DNA of 64,000 bases from an uncultured Parabacteroides sp. GTDB taxonomy: Bacteria > Bacteroidota > Bacteroidia > Bacteroidales > Tannerellaceae. The notes under the pieces are model-generated. The model was given only the letters and a program-made list of their open reading frames with translations, was not told the origin of the DNA and did no database searches. The stretch lies in assembly GCA_944325335.1 (NCBI GenBank), contig CALUZR010000001.1:62001-126000 (forward strand), written 5' to 3'. The translations under genes were made by a program, and so were the position numbers. This document shows positions 16,356 to 26,547 of the stretch, piece by piece (position 1 is the stretch's first letter; each line of letters begins with the position of its first letter).

Positions 16356-18383
16356 TCATCGATAGTTCTGAAGAACTTTCCCCAATTGCTCGTCCGTAAG
16401 GTCGGCGCCATAGGTGGCATAATCCAGGCGGAAGGTGCAGCCGTTCTTATACTCCGAACAGCCGTAGGCCGTCTTGCCGCGCAGGATAGTTCCCTTCTTG
16501 CATAGTGGACAGACGAGTTTCGGGGCGCGGGGCTTGCGGGGTTTGCGCTCCTTCTTCTCTTTCTTTTCGGCCGGTTTCTCTTCCGGCTTCGTTTCGATGG
16601 TGATGCGGCGGGCGGTCGAATCCGAGAGGACGTTGAGGACGATTTGGTTCACCATCTGCTTCAACTCCTCGAGGAAGGTACGCGCTTCGTAGGTACCCCG
16701 TTCGATTTGGCGCAGCTTCTTCTCCCAAAGTCCGGTCAGTTCGGCGCTCTTTAAGAGCTCTTCGTGAATTGTACCGATGAGCTCCTTGCCCGTAGCAGTA
16801 GGATACAGGCTCTTACGCTCCTTACGGATGTAATTGCGCTTGAAGAGGGTTTCGATGATGGCGGCGCGCGTCGAGGGGCGACCGATACCGTTCTCCTTCA
16901 GGGCGTCGCGCAACTCATCGTTGTCTACCAGCTTGCCGGCCGTCTCCATGGCGCGGAGCAGAGTAGCTTCGGTGTAGGGTTTGGGCGGCGTGGTCCAAGT
17001 CTCTTTCAAGATGGGTTGGTGCGGACCGCTCTCCCCTTTCGTAAAATCCGGAAGGACGGCATTCTCTTCTTGCGGATTCGCCTCCTCGTCTTTCGCCTCT
17101 GCCCCGAAGACAACCCGCCAACCAGGCTTGAGGATTTGCTTTCCCGTCACCTTAAATTCTACCTTCTCCACCTTGCCCAAGACCGTGGTAGTCGATATCT
17201 CGCAATCCGGATAAAAGGCGGCGATGAAGCGACGCGCCACCAGGTCGTACACTTTCATCTCATTATCACTCAATCCGCGGGCAGGGACGCCGGTCGGGAT
17301 AATGGCGTGGTGGTCGGTCACCTTCGTATTATCGAACACGCGCTTGCTCTTCGGCAGTTTCTTCTCGAGGAGCGGTTGCACCAGCTCCGTATAATTGACC
17401 AAACCTTTGAGCGTGGCAGGTACTTTCGGGTAAATATCTTCGCTCAAGAAAGTAGTATCGACGCGCGGATAGGTCGTCACCTTCTTTTCGTAAAGCGATT
17501 GGATGAGCTTTAGCGTATCGTCGGCGGTAAAGGCGTATTTCTTATTGCATTCTACTTGGAGGGAAGTCAAATCGAACAGACGAGGAGCATATTCCTTTCC
17601 CTTCTTCTCGGAGATGTCCGTCACGGTAAAGTCCGCCTGCTTCACGCTTTCGAGGAAAGCCTCGCCCTCTTCCTTCTTCGTAAACTTGCCCTTCGTGGCC
17701 GAGAAGGTCGTATTCCGGTAGATAGTCTTCAACTCCCAATAGGGTTCGGGCTTGAAGTTATCGATCTCCGCCTGGCGATTGACGATGAGGGCGAGCGTCG
17801 GTGTTTGTACGCGTCCGATGGAAAGCACTTGCCGGTTTTGCCCGTAGCGGAGTGTATAGAGGCGGGTGGCGTTCATGCCGAGGAGCCAATCCCCTATCGC
17901 ACGGGAAAGTCCCGCCTCGTACAAACGGTTGAACTCGGACTGCTCCTTCAACTGGCGGAACCCTTCGCGGATCGCCTCTTCAGTCAGCGAAGAAATCCAA
18001 AGGCGGTAGACGGGACATTTCGCCCCAGCCTTTTGCATCACCCAGCGTTGGATAAGCTCGCCCTCTTGCCCCGCATCTCCGCAATTGATAATCATCTCGG
18101 CCTGTTGCATCAGGCTTTCGATGACCTTGAATTGTTGTTCGTACGTCGGATTACTAATGAGCTTGATACCAAAGCGGGGCGGCACCATAGGAAGCGACGC
18201 GAGGCTCCATGCTTTCCAGTTTGGCGTGTAATCGTGCGGCTCTTTGAGGGTACACAGATGGCCGAAGGTCCACGTCACTTGGTATCCGTTTCCTTCGATA
18301 TATCCATCCTTCCGCTGGGTCGCTCCCAGCACTTCCGCAATCTCACGCGCTACGCTTGGCTTTTCCGCTATACATACTTTCAT
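16356..18383 (-). CDS. topB: DNA topoisomerase III (type IA)
   Basis: A 675-residue type IA topoisomerase that passes single DNA strands and resolves replication or recombination intermediates. It begins MKVCIAEKPSVAREIAEVLG (Toprim domain, with NCGDAGQEGELI supplying acidic metal ligands), contains IGRVQTPTLALIV and the catalytic tyrosine in TYPRVDTTFLSED, and ends with a zinc ribbon (CPLCKKGTILR to CSEYKNGC) after a Lys/Glu-rich linker. The frame is open to 18848, but the extra 155 residues overlap the upstream gene on the other strand and are unlike any topoisomerase, so the Met at 18383 is used. TACTTTTG at 18416-18409 is a possible -7 box. Confidence 0.96.
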   Translation of the reverse strand: MKVCIAEKPSVAREIAEVLGATQRKDGYIEGNGYQVTWTFGHLCTLKEPHDYTPNWKAWSLASLPMVPPRFGIKLISNPTYEQQFKVIESLMQQAEMIINCGDAGQEGELIQRWVMQKAGAKCPVYRLWISSLTEEAIREGFRQLKEQSEFNRLYEAGLSRAIGDWLLGMNATRLYTLRYGQNRQVLSIGRVQTPTLALIVNRQAEIDNFKPEPYWELKTIYRNTTFSATKGKFTKKEEGEAFLESVKQADFTVTDISEKKGKEYAPRLFDLTSLQVECNKKYAFTADDTLKLIQSLYEKKVTTYPRVDTTFLSEDIYPKVPATLKGLVNYTELVQPLLEKKLPKSKRVFDNTKVTDHHAIIPTGVPARGLSDNEMKVYDLVARRFIAAFYPDCEISTTTVLGKVEKVEFKVTGKQILKPGWRVVFGAEAKDEEANPQEENAVLPDFTKGESGPHQPILKETWTTPPKPYTEATLLRAMETAGKLVDNDELRDALKENGIGRPSTRAAIIETLFKRNYIRKERKSLYPTATGKELIGTIHEELLKSAELTGLWEKKLRQIERGTYEARTFLEELKQMVNQIVLNVLSDSTARRITIETKPEEKPAEKKEKKERKPRKPRAPKLVCPLCKKGTILRGKTAYGCSEYKNGCTFRLDYATYGADLTDEQLGKVLQNYR

Positions 18384-18509
18384 CTTCAATCCTTCGTTTT
18401 TTCCTGTGCAAAAGTACTTAAAAAATATCTTCTTCGGAAATAAATCTTCCGAGGATAAAATAAACCTCCGCTTTCCCCGTTCTTTAAAAGAGAAATAAAA
18501 AGCAAACGT

Positions 18510-18887
18510 ATGAGAAAGGCAAGTTGGTGGATTTTGACACTGGTGCTGGTGGTTGGCGGCGTATTCCTTTACCATTATCATAATACAGGCAAGGAGGATG
18601 CGGAAAAGCCATTGACGGCTGAAGGATTTCCTATCCAAGACGCGCACGACATGCACGAGGAGGGCGAAAACCTCTTCGTCGTAAGCCAAAAGACATTGTA
18701 CCGCTTCAACCGCGAGGGGGATTTCATTTGCCAAATCACCCAGCCGGACGAGATCGAAGTGGCCGGTTATCTGGTGGATGCCGTCAAGGAGCAACTCATC
18801 GTCTTGGGCAACGTGAACGACATCTATTATTATACGTTCGATGGCCAATTGCTTTTGAAAAAGAAACTCAAACGAATTGACAAGTAA
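18510..18887 (+). CDS. Small membrane-anchored protein of unknown function, upstream of trmD
   Basis: A 125-residue protein with an N-terminal hydrophobic segment (about residues 5-22, [18 protein letters not shown]) and an extracytoplasmic remainder. The remainder shows repeated strand-turn patterns ([17 protein letters not shown], then [15 protein letters not shown]), like single blades of a beta-propeller. No catalytic motif is visible and I do not recognise the family. It ends 5 bases before trmD, so the two are probably cotranscribed. Confidence 0.75.
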   Translation: MRKASWWILTLVLVVGGVFLYHYHNTGKEDAEKPLTAEGFPIQDAHDMHEEGENLFVVSQKTLYRFNREGDFICQITQPDEIEVAGYLVDAVKEQLIVLGNVNDIYYYTFDGQLLLKKKLKRIDK

Positions 18888-18892
18888 AGAAA

Positions 18893-19567
18893 ATGCGCAT
18901 AGACATACTTACGGTTTTGCCCGAAATGATTGAAGGAATGATCCATTGTTCGATTCTTAAGCGGGCGCAAGACAAGGGATTAGCAGAAATACACCTACAC
19001 AACCTACGCGATTACACCACCAATAAATGGCGGCGCGTGGACGATTACCCGTTTGGAGGCGAGGCGGGCATGGTGATGCAAATCGAACCCATCGACCGGG
19101 CTATCACGGCATTGAAAAGCGAACGGACGTATGATGAAGTGATCTTTACCTCGCCCGATGGCGAGACGTTCGACCAGCCCATGGCCAATAGCATGTCGCT
19201 CTTAAACAACTTAATTATCCTTTGCGGGCATTACAAAGGAGTGGATTACCGCATCCGCGAGCATCTGATTACAAAGGAGATATCGATTGGCGATTATGTC
19301 CTTACAGGAGGAGAACTGGCGGCTGCGGTCATCTCGGATGCTATCGTGCGGTTGATACCCGGCGTGATAGGCGATGAACAAAGTGCCCTCTCCGATTCTT
19401 TCCAAGACAACCTCCTCGCACCGCCCGTCTACACCCGGCCGGCCGACTATAACGGATGGAAAGTCCCCGACGTCCTCCTCTCCGGCCACCAACGAAAGAT
19501 CGAAGAATGGCGACTCCAGCAAGCGCACGAGCGGACCGCCCGCCTCCGCCCCGACCTATTAAAATAA
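18893..19567 (+). CDS. trmD: tRNA (guanine-N1)-methyltransferase
   Basis: A 224-residue SPOUT methyltransferase that makes m1G37 next to the anticodon of several tRNAs, guarding against +1 frameshifts. Visible: N-terminal [17 protein letters not shown], the substrate loop [16 protein letters not shown], the trefoil-knot S-adenosylmethionine site ([18 protein letters not shown]) and the C-terminal [16 protein letters not shown] segment with the expected helices. Length is normal. It is not in an rpsP-rimM-rplS cluster as in many other phyla. A perfect hairpin follows at 19635-19672. Confidence 0.97.
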   Translation: MRIDILTVLPEMIEGMIHCSILKRAQDKGLAEIHLHNLRDYTTNKWRRVDDYPFGGEAGMVMQIEPIDRAITALKSERTYDEVIFTSPDGETFDQPMANSMSLLNNLIILCGHYKGVDYRIREHLITKEISIGDYVLTGGELAAAVISDAIVRLIPGVIGDEQSALSDSFQDNLLAPPVYTRPADYNGWKVPDVLLSGHQRKIEEWRLQQAHERTARLRPDLLK

Positions 19568-19570
19568 CAC

Positions 19571-19676
19571 CCTCCGTTATCTCCTTTTCCAAACATAACG
19601 AGAATCGGAAAAGAATATAACTATAATTAAAATGGAATATAACTATAATCGGAAGGGGTTATAGTTATATTCGAAT
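19571..19676. repeat. Intergenic palindromes between trmD and an HTH gene
   Basis: GAATATAACTATAA (19635-19648) pairs perfectly with TTATAGTTATATTC (19659-19672); another copy of AATATAACTATAA starts near 19614. CGTTAT (19575-19580) and ATAACG (19595-19600) form a smaller pair. The right arm overlaps the stop codon of the leftward HTH gene. It is likely a shared terminator-like structure between convergent genes. Confidence 0.75.
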
Positions 19677-19925
19677 CAAATCCTCGCCCAACACGGAAGA
19701 GATTTTGGCTAACGTCCGAAGCGTAAAATTATGGGTACCACCCAACCAACGCGATACTTCGGGTTCCGTCTTTTCCACTTTCCGGGCAAATTCTTTTTGT
19801 GTCATGCCGAGTTCTTTCAACCTCGCATCAATTTTATCGGCAATCCTGAAAGACCAATCCACTTGCTTGGTCACATCCCGTGGGATGGAAGCAAGGGTTT
19901 CACGAAACAAATCGGTTGCACTCAT
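19665..19925 (-). CDS. XRE-family helix-turn-helix protein, orphan antitoxin-like
   Basis: An 86-residue protein with a Cro/C1-type HTH in its second half (KELGMTQKEFARKVEKTEPEVSRWLGG, then the LRTLAKISSVLGEDLI helix). The N-terminal helix (MSATDLFRETLASIPRDV) is like that of antitoxins of HigA/HipB-like pairs, but no toxin gene is adjacent on either side: upstream are about 215 bases of spacer and a divergent ATPase gene, downstream is trmD. TATTTTTG at 19993-19986 is a possible -7 box. It may be a remnant of a pair or an independent regulator. Confidence 0.82.
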   Translation of the reverse strand: MSATDLFRETLASIPRDVTKQVDWSFRIADKIDARLKELGMTQKEFARKVEKTEPEVSRWLGGTHNFTLRTLAKISSVLGEDLIRI

Positions 19926-20077
19926 AGGTCAAAAAACTTACAATTCATATTTTGCTTTTGCCATATTACTACCTTTTATATGGTGCAAAAATACGAAAAA
20001 TATACAGAATGATTACTTTATAAGGTAATATTCACCATCTACTTCTCAATTTTTCACGTTAAATTGTAATCTCTGCT

Positions 20078-20107
20078 TTGCAATTTAGGAGAAGATGCGT
20101 ATCTTTG
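20078..20107 (+). promoter_or_regulatory. Consensus Bacteroidetes promoter of the DUF4143 ATPase gene
   Basis: TTG (20078-20080), 19 bases, TATCTTTG (20100-20107) matches TTG-N19-TAnnTTTG exactly, 36 bases before the GTG start. Confidence 0.8.
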
Positions 20108-20142
20108 CCCCACATAAGGCAATGATAAAATAGGAAAGGCAA

Positions 20143-21321
20143 GTGGAATCCTTTTTTCGCACACATAAGTATCTGATTGAGCATCTGCATCCCTTGGTGC
20201 GCCGCGAATTGATGGACGAAATCAATTGGGACGACCGGTTGATTGGCATCAAAGGGTCGCGCGGAGTGGGAAAGACGACTTTCCTCTTGGATTATGCTCG
20301 CGAAGCTTTTGGGGCGGATAACCGGGAATGCTTGTATGTGAACTTAAACCATTTCTATTTTACGGAGCGTACGTTGATGGATTTTGCCACCGAGTTCAGC
20401 GCGAAAGGCGGACGGGTGTTGCTTATCGACCAAGTTTTCAAATACTCCGGCTGGTCGAAAGAATTGCGTTATTGCTATGAGCAACTGCCCGATTTGCGGA
20501 TTGTGTTTTCCGGTTCGTCGGTCATGCGATTGAAAGACGACCCGGACTTGGCGGGAAAAGTAGTGTCGTACAACTTGCGCGGCTTTTCGTTTCGCGAATA
20601 CTTGAATATGTTGTCGGAAAACCATTTTCCTTCTTACAAGTTTCAAGACATTATCGAGCGGCACGAAGAGATAGCCAAAGAGATTTGTACGAAGGTACGC
20701 CCGTTGGATTATTTCCACAACTATTTGCATCATGGCTTTTATCCGTTTTTCTTAGAGAAGAGAAACTTTTCCGAGAATTTGCTGAAGACGATGAATATGA
20801 TGCTCGAAGTCGATGTCTTGTACATCAAACAAATCGAGCAAACCTATTTGCCCAAGTTGCGTAGATTGCTTTACCTCCTGGCGATCAGTTCGCCTTGTTC
20901 GCCCAATGTAAGCCAGCTAAGCAAAGAGATTGAAACTTCGCGGGCAACGGTGATGAATTACATCAAGTATCTGAAAGACGCGCGACTGGTGAATATGCTT
21001 TATCCAGCGGGAGAGGATTTTCCGAAGAAGCCGGCCAAGATATACATGTATAATTCAAACTTGATGTATCCCATCAGCCCAGTCGATAAGGTAGACATAG
21101 GCGTAGCATGCGAAACGTTCTTTTTCAATCAAGTGCAAAAAGACAACATCTTGCACGAGGGGCGGAAGAATGCACACTTTTGGGTGAACGATGCTTATAA
21201 TTTCCGCATCGAAACGAACCCGAAATTCAAAGGCTCGGCCGATATGTATTATGCCGTCGACGAACTGGAGTCGGGCGAAGGGCATGTGATTCCGCTTTGG
21301 CTATTCGGTTTTTTATATTGA
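20143..21321 (+). CDS. AAA-type ATPase with DUF4143 domain, Walker B Glu replaced by Gln
   Basis: A 392-residue protein of the ATPase/DUF4143 family, whose role is not established. Walker A is GSRGVGKTT (residues 38-46). Walker B is LLIDQ (93-97): most relatives have DE, so the second acidic residue is Gln here (CAA at 20431-20433), like the hydrolysis-blocked mutants made in other AAA proteins. An arginine-finger-like FSGSSVMRL segment follows, then a winged-helix region (LSKEIETSRATVMNYIKYL) and the usual C-terminus IPLWLFGFLY. It starts at GTG: the only nearby ATG (20122) runs into a stop after three codons, and AGGAAAGG precedes the GTG. PFOR follows after 37 bases. Confidence 0.85.
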   Translation: MESFFRTHKYLIEHLHPLVRRELMDEINWDDRLIGIKGSRGVGKTTFLLDYAREAFGADNRECLYVNLNHFYFTERTLMDFATEFSAKGGRVLLIDQVFKYSGWSKELRYCYEQLPDLRIVFSGSSVMRLKDDPDLAGKVVSYNLRGFSFREYLNMLSENHFPSYKFQDIIERHEEIAKEICTKVRPLDYFHNYLHHGFYPFFLEKRNFSENLLKTMNMMLEVDVLYIKQIEQTYLPKLRRLLYLLAISSPCSPNVSQLSKEIETSRATVMNYIKYLKDARLVNMLYPAGEDFPKKPAKIYMYNSNLMYPISPVDKVDIGVACETFFFNQVQKDNILHEGRKNAHFWVNDAYNFRIETNPKFKGSADMYYAVDELESGEGHVIPLWLFGFLY

Positions 21322-21358
21322 AAACAAAGTATCAAACATACTAATAGTTTATAGATCT

Positions 21359-24300
21359 ATGACAAAAGAAAAGAAATTTATCACATGTGATGGTAATGAG
21401 GCTGCGGCGCACATATCTTATATGTTTAGCGAAGTAGCTGCGATTTATCCTATCACACCGTCGTCTACGATGGCTGAACATGTAGACGAATGGGCTGCTG
21501 CTGGCCGTAAGAATATCTTCGGCGAGACAGTTATGGTACAAGAAATGCAATCAGAAGGTGGTGCGGCTGGTGCCGTTCATGGTTCGTTGCAGGCAGGTGC
21601 TCTGACCACGACTTATACGGCATCTCAAGGCTTATTGCTGATGATTCCGAATATGTATAAGATTGCGGGCGAATTGCTTCCTTGCGTATTCCATGTATCA
21701 GCGCGTACGTTGGCTTCACACGCTTTGTGTATCTTTGGAGACCATCAGGATGTGATGTCTTGCCGCCAGACAGGTTTCGCCATGTTGTGCGAAGGTTCGG
21801 TTCAGGAGGTGATGGATTTGGCAGGGGTAGCTCACTTGGCTACATTGAAATCACGCGTGCCGTTCATCAACTTCTTCGACGGATTCCGTACTTCTCACGA
21901 AATCCAGAAGATTGAAAAGTTGGATAACGAAGACTTGGCTCCGCTCATCGACCAAGAAGCATTGGCAGATTTCCGTGCACGTGCCTTGAATCCGATGAAG
22001 CCGGTTGCCCGTGGTATGGCTGAAAACCCGGACCACTTCTTCCAGCATCGTGAAGCAGCTAACTCGTTCTACGAGAAAGTTCCGGCTATCGTAGAAGAAT
22101 ATATGAACGAAATCTCGAAGATTACAGGCCGCAAGTATGGTTTGTTCGATTATTACGGAGCAGAAGATGCTGACCGAGTAATTATCGCCATGGGTTCTGT
22201 AACGGAAGCTATCCGCGAGACAATCGACTACTTGATGGCAAAGGGCGAAAAGGTAGGTTTGGTGGCTGTCCACTTGTATCGTCCGTTCTCAGCTAAACAT
22301 TTCTTGGCTGCTGTACCTAAGACGGCTAAACGTATTGCCGTATTGGATCGTACGAAAGAACCGGGTGCAAATGGCGAACCGCTTTACTTGGACGTAAAGG
22401 ATTGCTTCTATGGCGTAGAGGATGCTCCGCTGATTGTAGGTGGACGCTATGGTTTAGGTTCGAAGGATACGACTCCGGCACAAATCTTGGCGGTTTACGA
22501 AAACTTGTCTCTCCCGATGCCGAAGAACCAGTTCTCTATCGGTATTGTAGATGATGTTACTTTCACTTCTCTGCCTAAGAAAGAAGAAATCGAATTGGAT
22601 GCCGATGGTATGTTCGAAGCTAAGTTCTATGGCTTGGGTGCTGATGGTACAGTAGGTGCTAACAAGAACTCTGTGAAGATTATCGGTGATAATACGAACA
22701 AATATTGCCAGGCATACTTCGCATACGACTCGAAGAAGTCAGGTGGTTTCACTTGCTCACACTTGCGCTTCGGTGATCATCCGATCCGTTCGACTTACTT
22801 GGTAAATACACCGAACTTCGTAGCTTGCCACGTTCAGGCTTACCTGCATATGTATGATGTAACACGTGGTTTGCGTAAGAATGGCACTTTCTTGCTGAAT
22901 ACGATTTGGGAAGGCGAAGAGTTGGCTAAGAACTTGCCGAACAAGGTAAAGAAATATTTCGCACAAAATAATATTTCCGTTTATTATATCAATGCTACAA
23001 AGATTGCTCAGGAGATAGGTTTAGGTAACCGTACAAACACAATCCTCCAGTCAGCATTCTTCCGTATCACAGGTGTTATCCCGGTTGATTTGGCCGTAGA
23101 ACAGATGAAGAAGTTCATCGTGAAGTCTTATGGCAAGAAGGGTGAAGATGTAGTGAACAAGAACTATGCAGCCGTTGACCGCGGTGGTGAATATCATCAA
23201 TTAACCGTTGATCCGACATGGGCTAACTTGGAAGTTGAAGCTCCGGCGGCTAACAATGATCCGGCATTTATCAATGAAGTAGTTCGTCCGATCAATGCAC
23301 AGGATGGCGACTTGCTTCCGGTATCTGCATTCAAGGGTATTGAAGATGGTACTTGGTATCAAGGAACTGCTAAATATGAAAAGCGTGGTGTAGCTGCTTT
23401 TGTTCCGGTTTGGAATAGTGAGAACTGTATCCAGTGTAACCAGTGTGCGTATGTATGTCCTCACGCAGCTATCCGCCCGTTCGTATTGGATGAAGAAGAA
23501 CAAAAGAATGCACCGGCATTTGCTACATTAGCCGTTAAAGCTCCGGCTGCTATGAAGGGCATGGTCTTCCGTATGCAGGTAGACGTGATGGATTGCTTGG
23601 GTTGTGGTAACTGTGCAGATGTATGTCCGGGCTTCAAGGGCAACAAGGCATTGTCGATGGTTCCGTTGGAAGGTCAGTTAGGCGAAGCTGCTAATTGGGA
23701 CTTCTGCGTGAACAACGTGAAGAGCAAACAGAACTTGGTAGACGTGAAGTCGAACGTGAAGAACTCTCAGTTCGCTACTCCGTTGTTTGAGTTCTCAGGT
23801 GCTTGCTCAGGCTGTGGTGAGACTCCGTATGTGAAGTTGATTTCTCAACTCTTTGGCGATCGTCAGATGGTATCGAATGCAACAGGTTGTTCTTCTATCT
23901 ATTCAGGTTCTGTACCTTCTACTCCTTATACTACAAACGAGAAGGGTCATGGTCCGGCATGGGCAAACTCTTTGTTCGAGGACTTCTGCGAGTTCGGTTT
24001 AGGTATGGAATTAGCTAACGAAAAGATGCGTGCTCGCATCCAGGCTGCTATGGAACAGGCTGTTGCCAACGAAGGTACGCCGGCTGAATACAAAGAAGTA
24101 TTCCAGGCTTGGATTGAGAACCAGAACGATGCTGACAAGACGAAAGAATTGGCTGAACAGATTATCCCGATGGTAGAAGCAGCAAAAGATAAATGTCCGG
24201 CTTGCGCTACAATCGCTGGTTTGTCTCAATTCCTCGTTAAACGTTCACAATGGATTATCGGTGGTGATGGTGCTTCTTACGATATCGGTTACGGTGGTTT

Positions 24301-24910
24301 GGATCATGTAATCGCATCGGGTAAGAACGTAAACATCCTTGTACTCGATACAGAGGTTTATTCAAATACAGGTGGTCAGTCCTCAAAGGCTACTCCGCTG
24401 GGTGCTATCGCTAAGTTCGCCGCTTCTGGTAAGCGCGTACGCAAGAAAGACCTTGGTTTGATGGCTACTACTTACGGTTATGTATATGTAGCTCAGATTG
24501 CCATGGGTGCCGACCAAGCTCAAACGCTTAAGGCATTGCGCGAGGCAGAAGCATACGACGGTCCATCTCTGATCATTGCTTACGCACCTTGTATCAACCA
24601 CGGTTTGAAGAAAGGTATGGGCAAGAGCCAGGCAGAAGAGAAGGCAGCTGTAGAATGCGGTTACTGGCACTTGTGGCGTTACAACCCGACACTCGAAGCT
24701 GAAGGTAAGAATCCGTTCACGCTCGATAGCAAAGAACCGGATTGGAGCAAGTTCCAAGATTACTTGAAGGGTGAAGTTCGTTTCGCTTCTGTCATGAAGC
24801 AATATCCGACAGAGGCAGCTGAACTCTTTGCGGCAGCTGAAGAGAACGCTAAATGGCGTCTTAAGAGCTACAAACGCTTAGCTGCTGAAGATTGGGGCGT
24901 AGAAGCATAA
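21359..24910 (+). CDS. nifJ: Pyruvate:ferredoxin (flavodoxin) oxidoreductase
   Basis: A 1183-residue single-chain PFOR converting pyruvate and CoA to acetyl-CoA, CO2 and reduced ferredoxin; the length is typical. The N-terminal pyruvate domain contains YPITPSSTMAEHVDEWAA. Two 4Fe-4S motifs (CIQCNQCAYVCPHAAIRP and CLGCGNCADVCPGF) and further cysteines (ACSGCGETPY, NATGCSSIY) bind the clusters, and the thiamine-diphosphate/Mg site is GDGASYDIGYGGLDHV with DTEVYSNTGGQ. Codon choice is strongly biased (GGT, GCT, CGT, AAG, GAA), unlike the GC-rich codons of its neighbours, as expected for an abundant enzyme. Reduced ferredoxin could feed the hydrogenase at 1788. A strong terminator follows. Confidence 0.98.
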   Translation: MTKEKKFITCDGNEAAAHISYMFSEVAAIYPITPSSTMAEHVDEWAAAGRKNIFGETVMVQEMQSEGGAAGAVHGSLQAGALTTTYTASQGLLLMIPNMYKIAGELLPCVFHVSARTLASHALCIFGDHQDVMSCRQTGFAMLCEGSVQEVMDLAGVAHLATLKSRVPFINFFDGFRTSHEIQKIEKLDNEDLAPLIDQEALADFRARALNPMKPVARGMAENPDHFFQHREAANSFYEKVPAIVEEYMNEISKITGRKYGLFDYYGAEDADRVIIAMGSVTEAIRETIDYLMAKGEKVGLVAVHLYRPFSAKHFLAAVPKTAKRIAVLDRTKEPGANGEPLYLDVKDCFYGVEDAPLIVGGRYGLGSKDTTPAQILAVYENLSLPMPKNQFSIGIVDDVTFTSLPKKEEIELDADGMFEAKFYGLGADGTVGANKNSVKIIGDNTNKYCQAYFAYDSKKSGGFTCSHLRFGDHPIRSTYLVNTPNFVACHVQAYLHMYDVTRGLRKNGTFLLNTIWEGEELAKNLPNKVKKYFAQNNISVYYINATKIAQEIGLGNRTNTILQSAFFRITGVIPVDLAVEQMKKFIVKSYGKKGEDVVNKNYAAVDRGGEYHQLTVDPTWANLEVEAPAANNDPAFINEVVRPINAQDGDLLPVSAFKGIEDGTWYQGTAKYEKRGVAAFVPVWNSENCIQCNQCAYVCPHAAIRPFVLDEEEQKNAPAFATLAVKAPAAMKGMVFRMQVDVMDCLGCGNCADVCPGFKGNKALSMVPLEGQLGEAANWDFCVNNVKSKQNLVDVKSNVKNSQFATPLFEFSGACSGCGETPYVKLISQLFGDRQMVSNATGCSSIYSGSVPSTPYTTNEKGHGPAWANSLFEDFCEFGLGMELANEKMRARIQAAMEQAVANEGTPAEYKEVFQAWIENQNDADKTKELAEQIIPMVEAAKDKCPACATIAGLSQFLVKRSQWIIGGDGASYDIGYGGLDHVIASGKNVNILVLDTEVYSNTGGQSSKATPLGAIAKFAASGKRVRKKDLGLMATTYGYVYVAQIAMGADQAQTLKALREAEAYDGPSLIIAYAPCINHGLKKGMGKSQAEEKAAVECGYWHLWRYNPTLEAEGKNPFTLDSKEPDWSKFQDYLKGEVRFASVMKQYPTEAAELFAAAEENAKWRLKSYKRLAAEDWGVEA

Positions 24911-24940
24911 AACGTTTTCATACTAATATGCCATACTCCG

Positions 24941-24975
24941 GGCGGAGGTTTCCTTCGGGAAACCCCGCCTTTTTT
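24941..24975 (+). terminator. Rho-independent terminator of PFOR
   Basis: GGCGGAGGTTTCC (24941-24953), TTCG tetraloop region, GGAAACCCCGCC, then TTTTTT (24970-24975). It starts 31 bases after the stop codon, and the convergent GH51 gene ends five bases beyond it. Confidence 0.93.
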
Positions 24976-24979
24976 ATGT

Positions 24980-26521
24980 TCATTGGGCATTTATTTCCAA
25001 TACAATGATGGATTTGGCTGGCATCCGGACTTGCAGCTTACCCTCTTTCAACTGGAAGTCGTCAAAAGGAATGGGTTTTACGACGTCGGGATGCTCGAAA
25101 GTATTGTGTGACTGTATTTCAGGAGCCGTCAAGATGCGTCCATTTATAGTCTTTAACCGAAGGTTTGAGACATCTATACAAACCGTTTCGCTTTGTTTCA
25201 AATCCACGTTGGCCAAACTGATATGTATTTTCCCTGCTTCATCGCGCGAGGCAGAGACACTCAGCATGGGAATCTCTCGATTATCACGCACTTCCATCTT
25301 ATCGCATATCACATCCAAAGGCAAATAGGTTGCATTTTGGTGTACTTTATACATTTCGAATACATGATAAGTCGGGGTAAGCAGCATCTTATCGCCGTCG
25401 GTCAGCACCATGGCTTGGAGGACGTTGGCAATTTGGGCAATATTCGTCATCCGCACACGGTCTGTATATTTATGGAACACGTTGAGCGTCAAAGCGGCCA
25501 CAAAAGCATCCCGCAAGGTGTTCTGCTGATAAAGATGCCCTTGAATAGTACCCGGTTCTTCGTCCCACCAAGTGCCCCATTCGTCCACTAAGAGTGCAAT
25601 TTGCTTTTTAGGGTCGTATTCATCCATAATTTGGATATGCTTTCGCATCACGGGCTCGATTTCCAGGCACTTGCCCAACGCCCAATAATAATCTTCATCC
25701 GTAAAGTCCGTAGCGGAACCTTTGCTTCCGTCCCAACCCAACACCGTATAATAATGCAGGGAAAGGCCATGCATCCGGTTTCCAACCTGTTGCATCAACG
25801 TTTTTGTCCAATTATAATCGTAATCGCTCGCCCCGCTGGCCACTTTGAAGAGCTGGTTCCCGTTGTAGTTCCGGCAATACGTGGCATAACGACGGTATAA
25901 ATCCGCATAGTATTCCGGACGCATGCTTCCGCCGCATCCCCAGCTTTCGTTGCCCACACCGATGTATTTCACTTTCCAAGGCTTCTCGCGTCCGTTTTCC
26001 TGGCGGAGTTTTGCCATAGGGCCGTCCTCAGCGGTCATGTATTCGACCCATTTCGCCATTTCCTCGACCGTACCGCTTCCCACATTCAAGCTCACGTATG
26101 GCTCGCATCCGATGAGTTCGCAGAGGTTCAGGAACTCGTGCGTCCCGAAGCTATTGTCTTCCACCGTACCGCCCCAATTGTTATTGACCATGCGCGGACG
26201 GTTTTCCTTCGGGCCAATGCCGTCCATCCAATGGTATTCATCGGCAAAACATCCGCCCGGCCAGCGAAGCACCGGCACTTGTAGCTTCTTCAATGCCTCC
26301 AATACATCCGTCCGATAACCTTGCACGTTCGGGATGTCGCTCTCCGGCCCGACCCAAAGTCCGCCATAAATACACGAACCGAGATGCTCGGCAAATTGTC
26401 CGTAAATGTTCTTATCTATCACCTGCTTTCCCTGCTCCGGATAAATGCGCACCGAAGCTTCCCTTTGCGCCTGGGCAGAAAGCGTAAATGCCGCGGCGAG
26501 GATTACTAACATGCTTTTCAT
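24980..26521 (-). CDS. Alpha-L-arabinofuranosidase, GH51, secreted
   Basis: A 513-residue enzyme with a cleavable signal peptide ([19 protein letters not shown]), removing terminal alpha-L-arabinofuranosyl groups from arabinan or arabinoxylan in the periplasm or outside. GH51 (clan A) signatures: YGQFAEHLG near the N-terminus, [22 protein letters not shown], the acid/base Glu192 in [11 protein letters not shown], and the nucleophile Glu314 in [13 protein letters not shown]-terminal beta domain closes the protein. Maf lies 26 bases upstream in the same direction, so cotranscription is likely. No SusC/D genes are adjacent, so it is not in a clear polysaccharide-utilisation locus. Confidence 0.96.
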   Translation of the reverse strand: MKSMLVILAAAFTLSAQAQREASVRIYPEQGKQVIDKNIYGQFAEHLGSCIYGGLWVGPESDIPNVQGYRTDVLEALKKLQVPVLRWPGGCFADEYHWMDGIGPKENRPRMVNNNWGGTVEDNSFGTHEFLNLCELIGCEPYVSLNVGSGTVEEMAKWVEYMTAEDGPMAKLRQENGREKPWKVKYIGVGNESWGCGGSMRPEYYADLYRRYATYCRNYNGNQLFKVASGASDYDYNWTKTLMQQVGNRMHGLSLHYYTVLGWDGSKGSATDFTDEDYYWALGKCLEIEPVMRKHIQIMDEYDPKKQIALLVDEWGTWWDEEPGTIQGHLYQQNTLRDAFVAALTLNVFHKYTDRVRMTNIAQIANVLQAMVLTDGDKMLLTPTYHVFEMYKVHQNATYLPLDVICDKMEVRDNREIPMLSVSASRDEAGKIHISLANVDLKQSETVCIDVSNLRLKTINGRILTAPEIQSHNTFEHPDVVKPIPFDDFQLKEGKLQVRMPAKSIIVLEINAQ

Positions 26522-26547
26522 CGTATAGCTATTTATTTAAAGAATAA

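Noticed and set aside
18384..18848. A 155-residue N-terminal extension of topB in the same frame
   Set aside because: It overlaps the small membrane-protein gene on the other strand and has no topoisomerase similarity; the Met at 18383 directly starts the Toprim domain.
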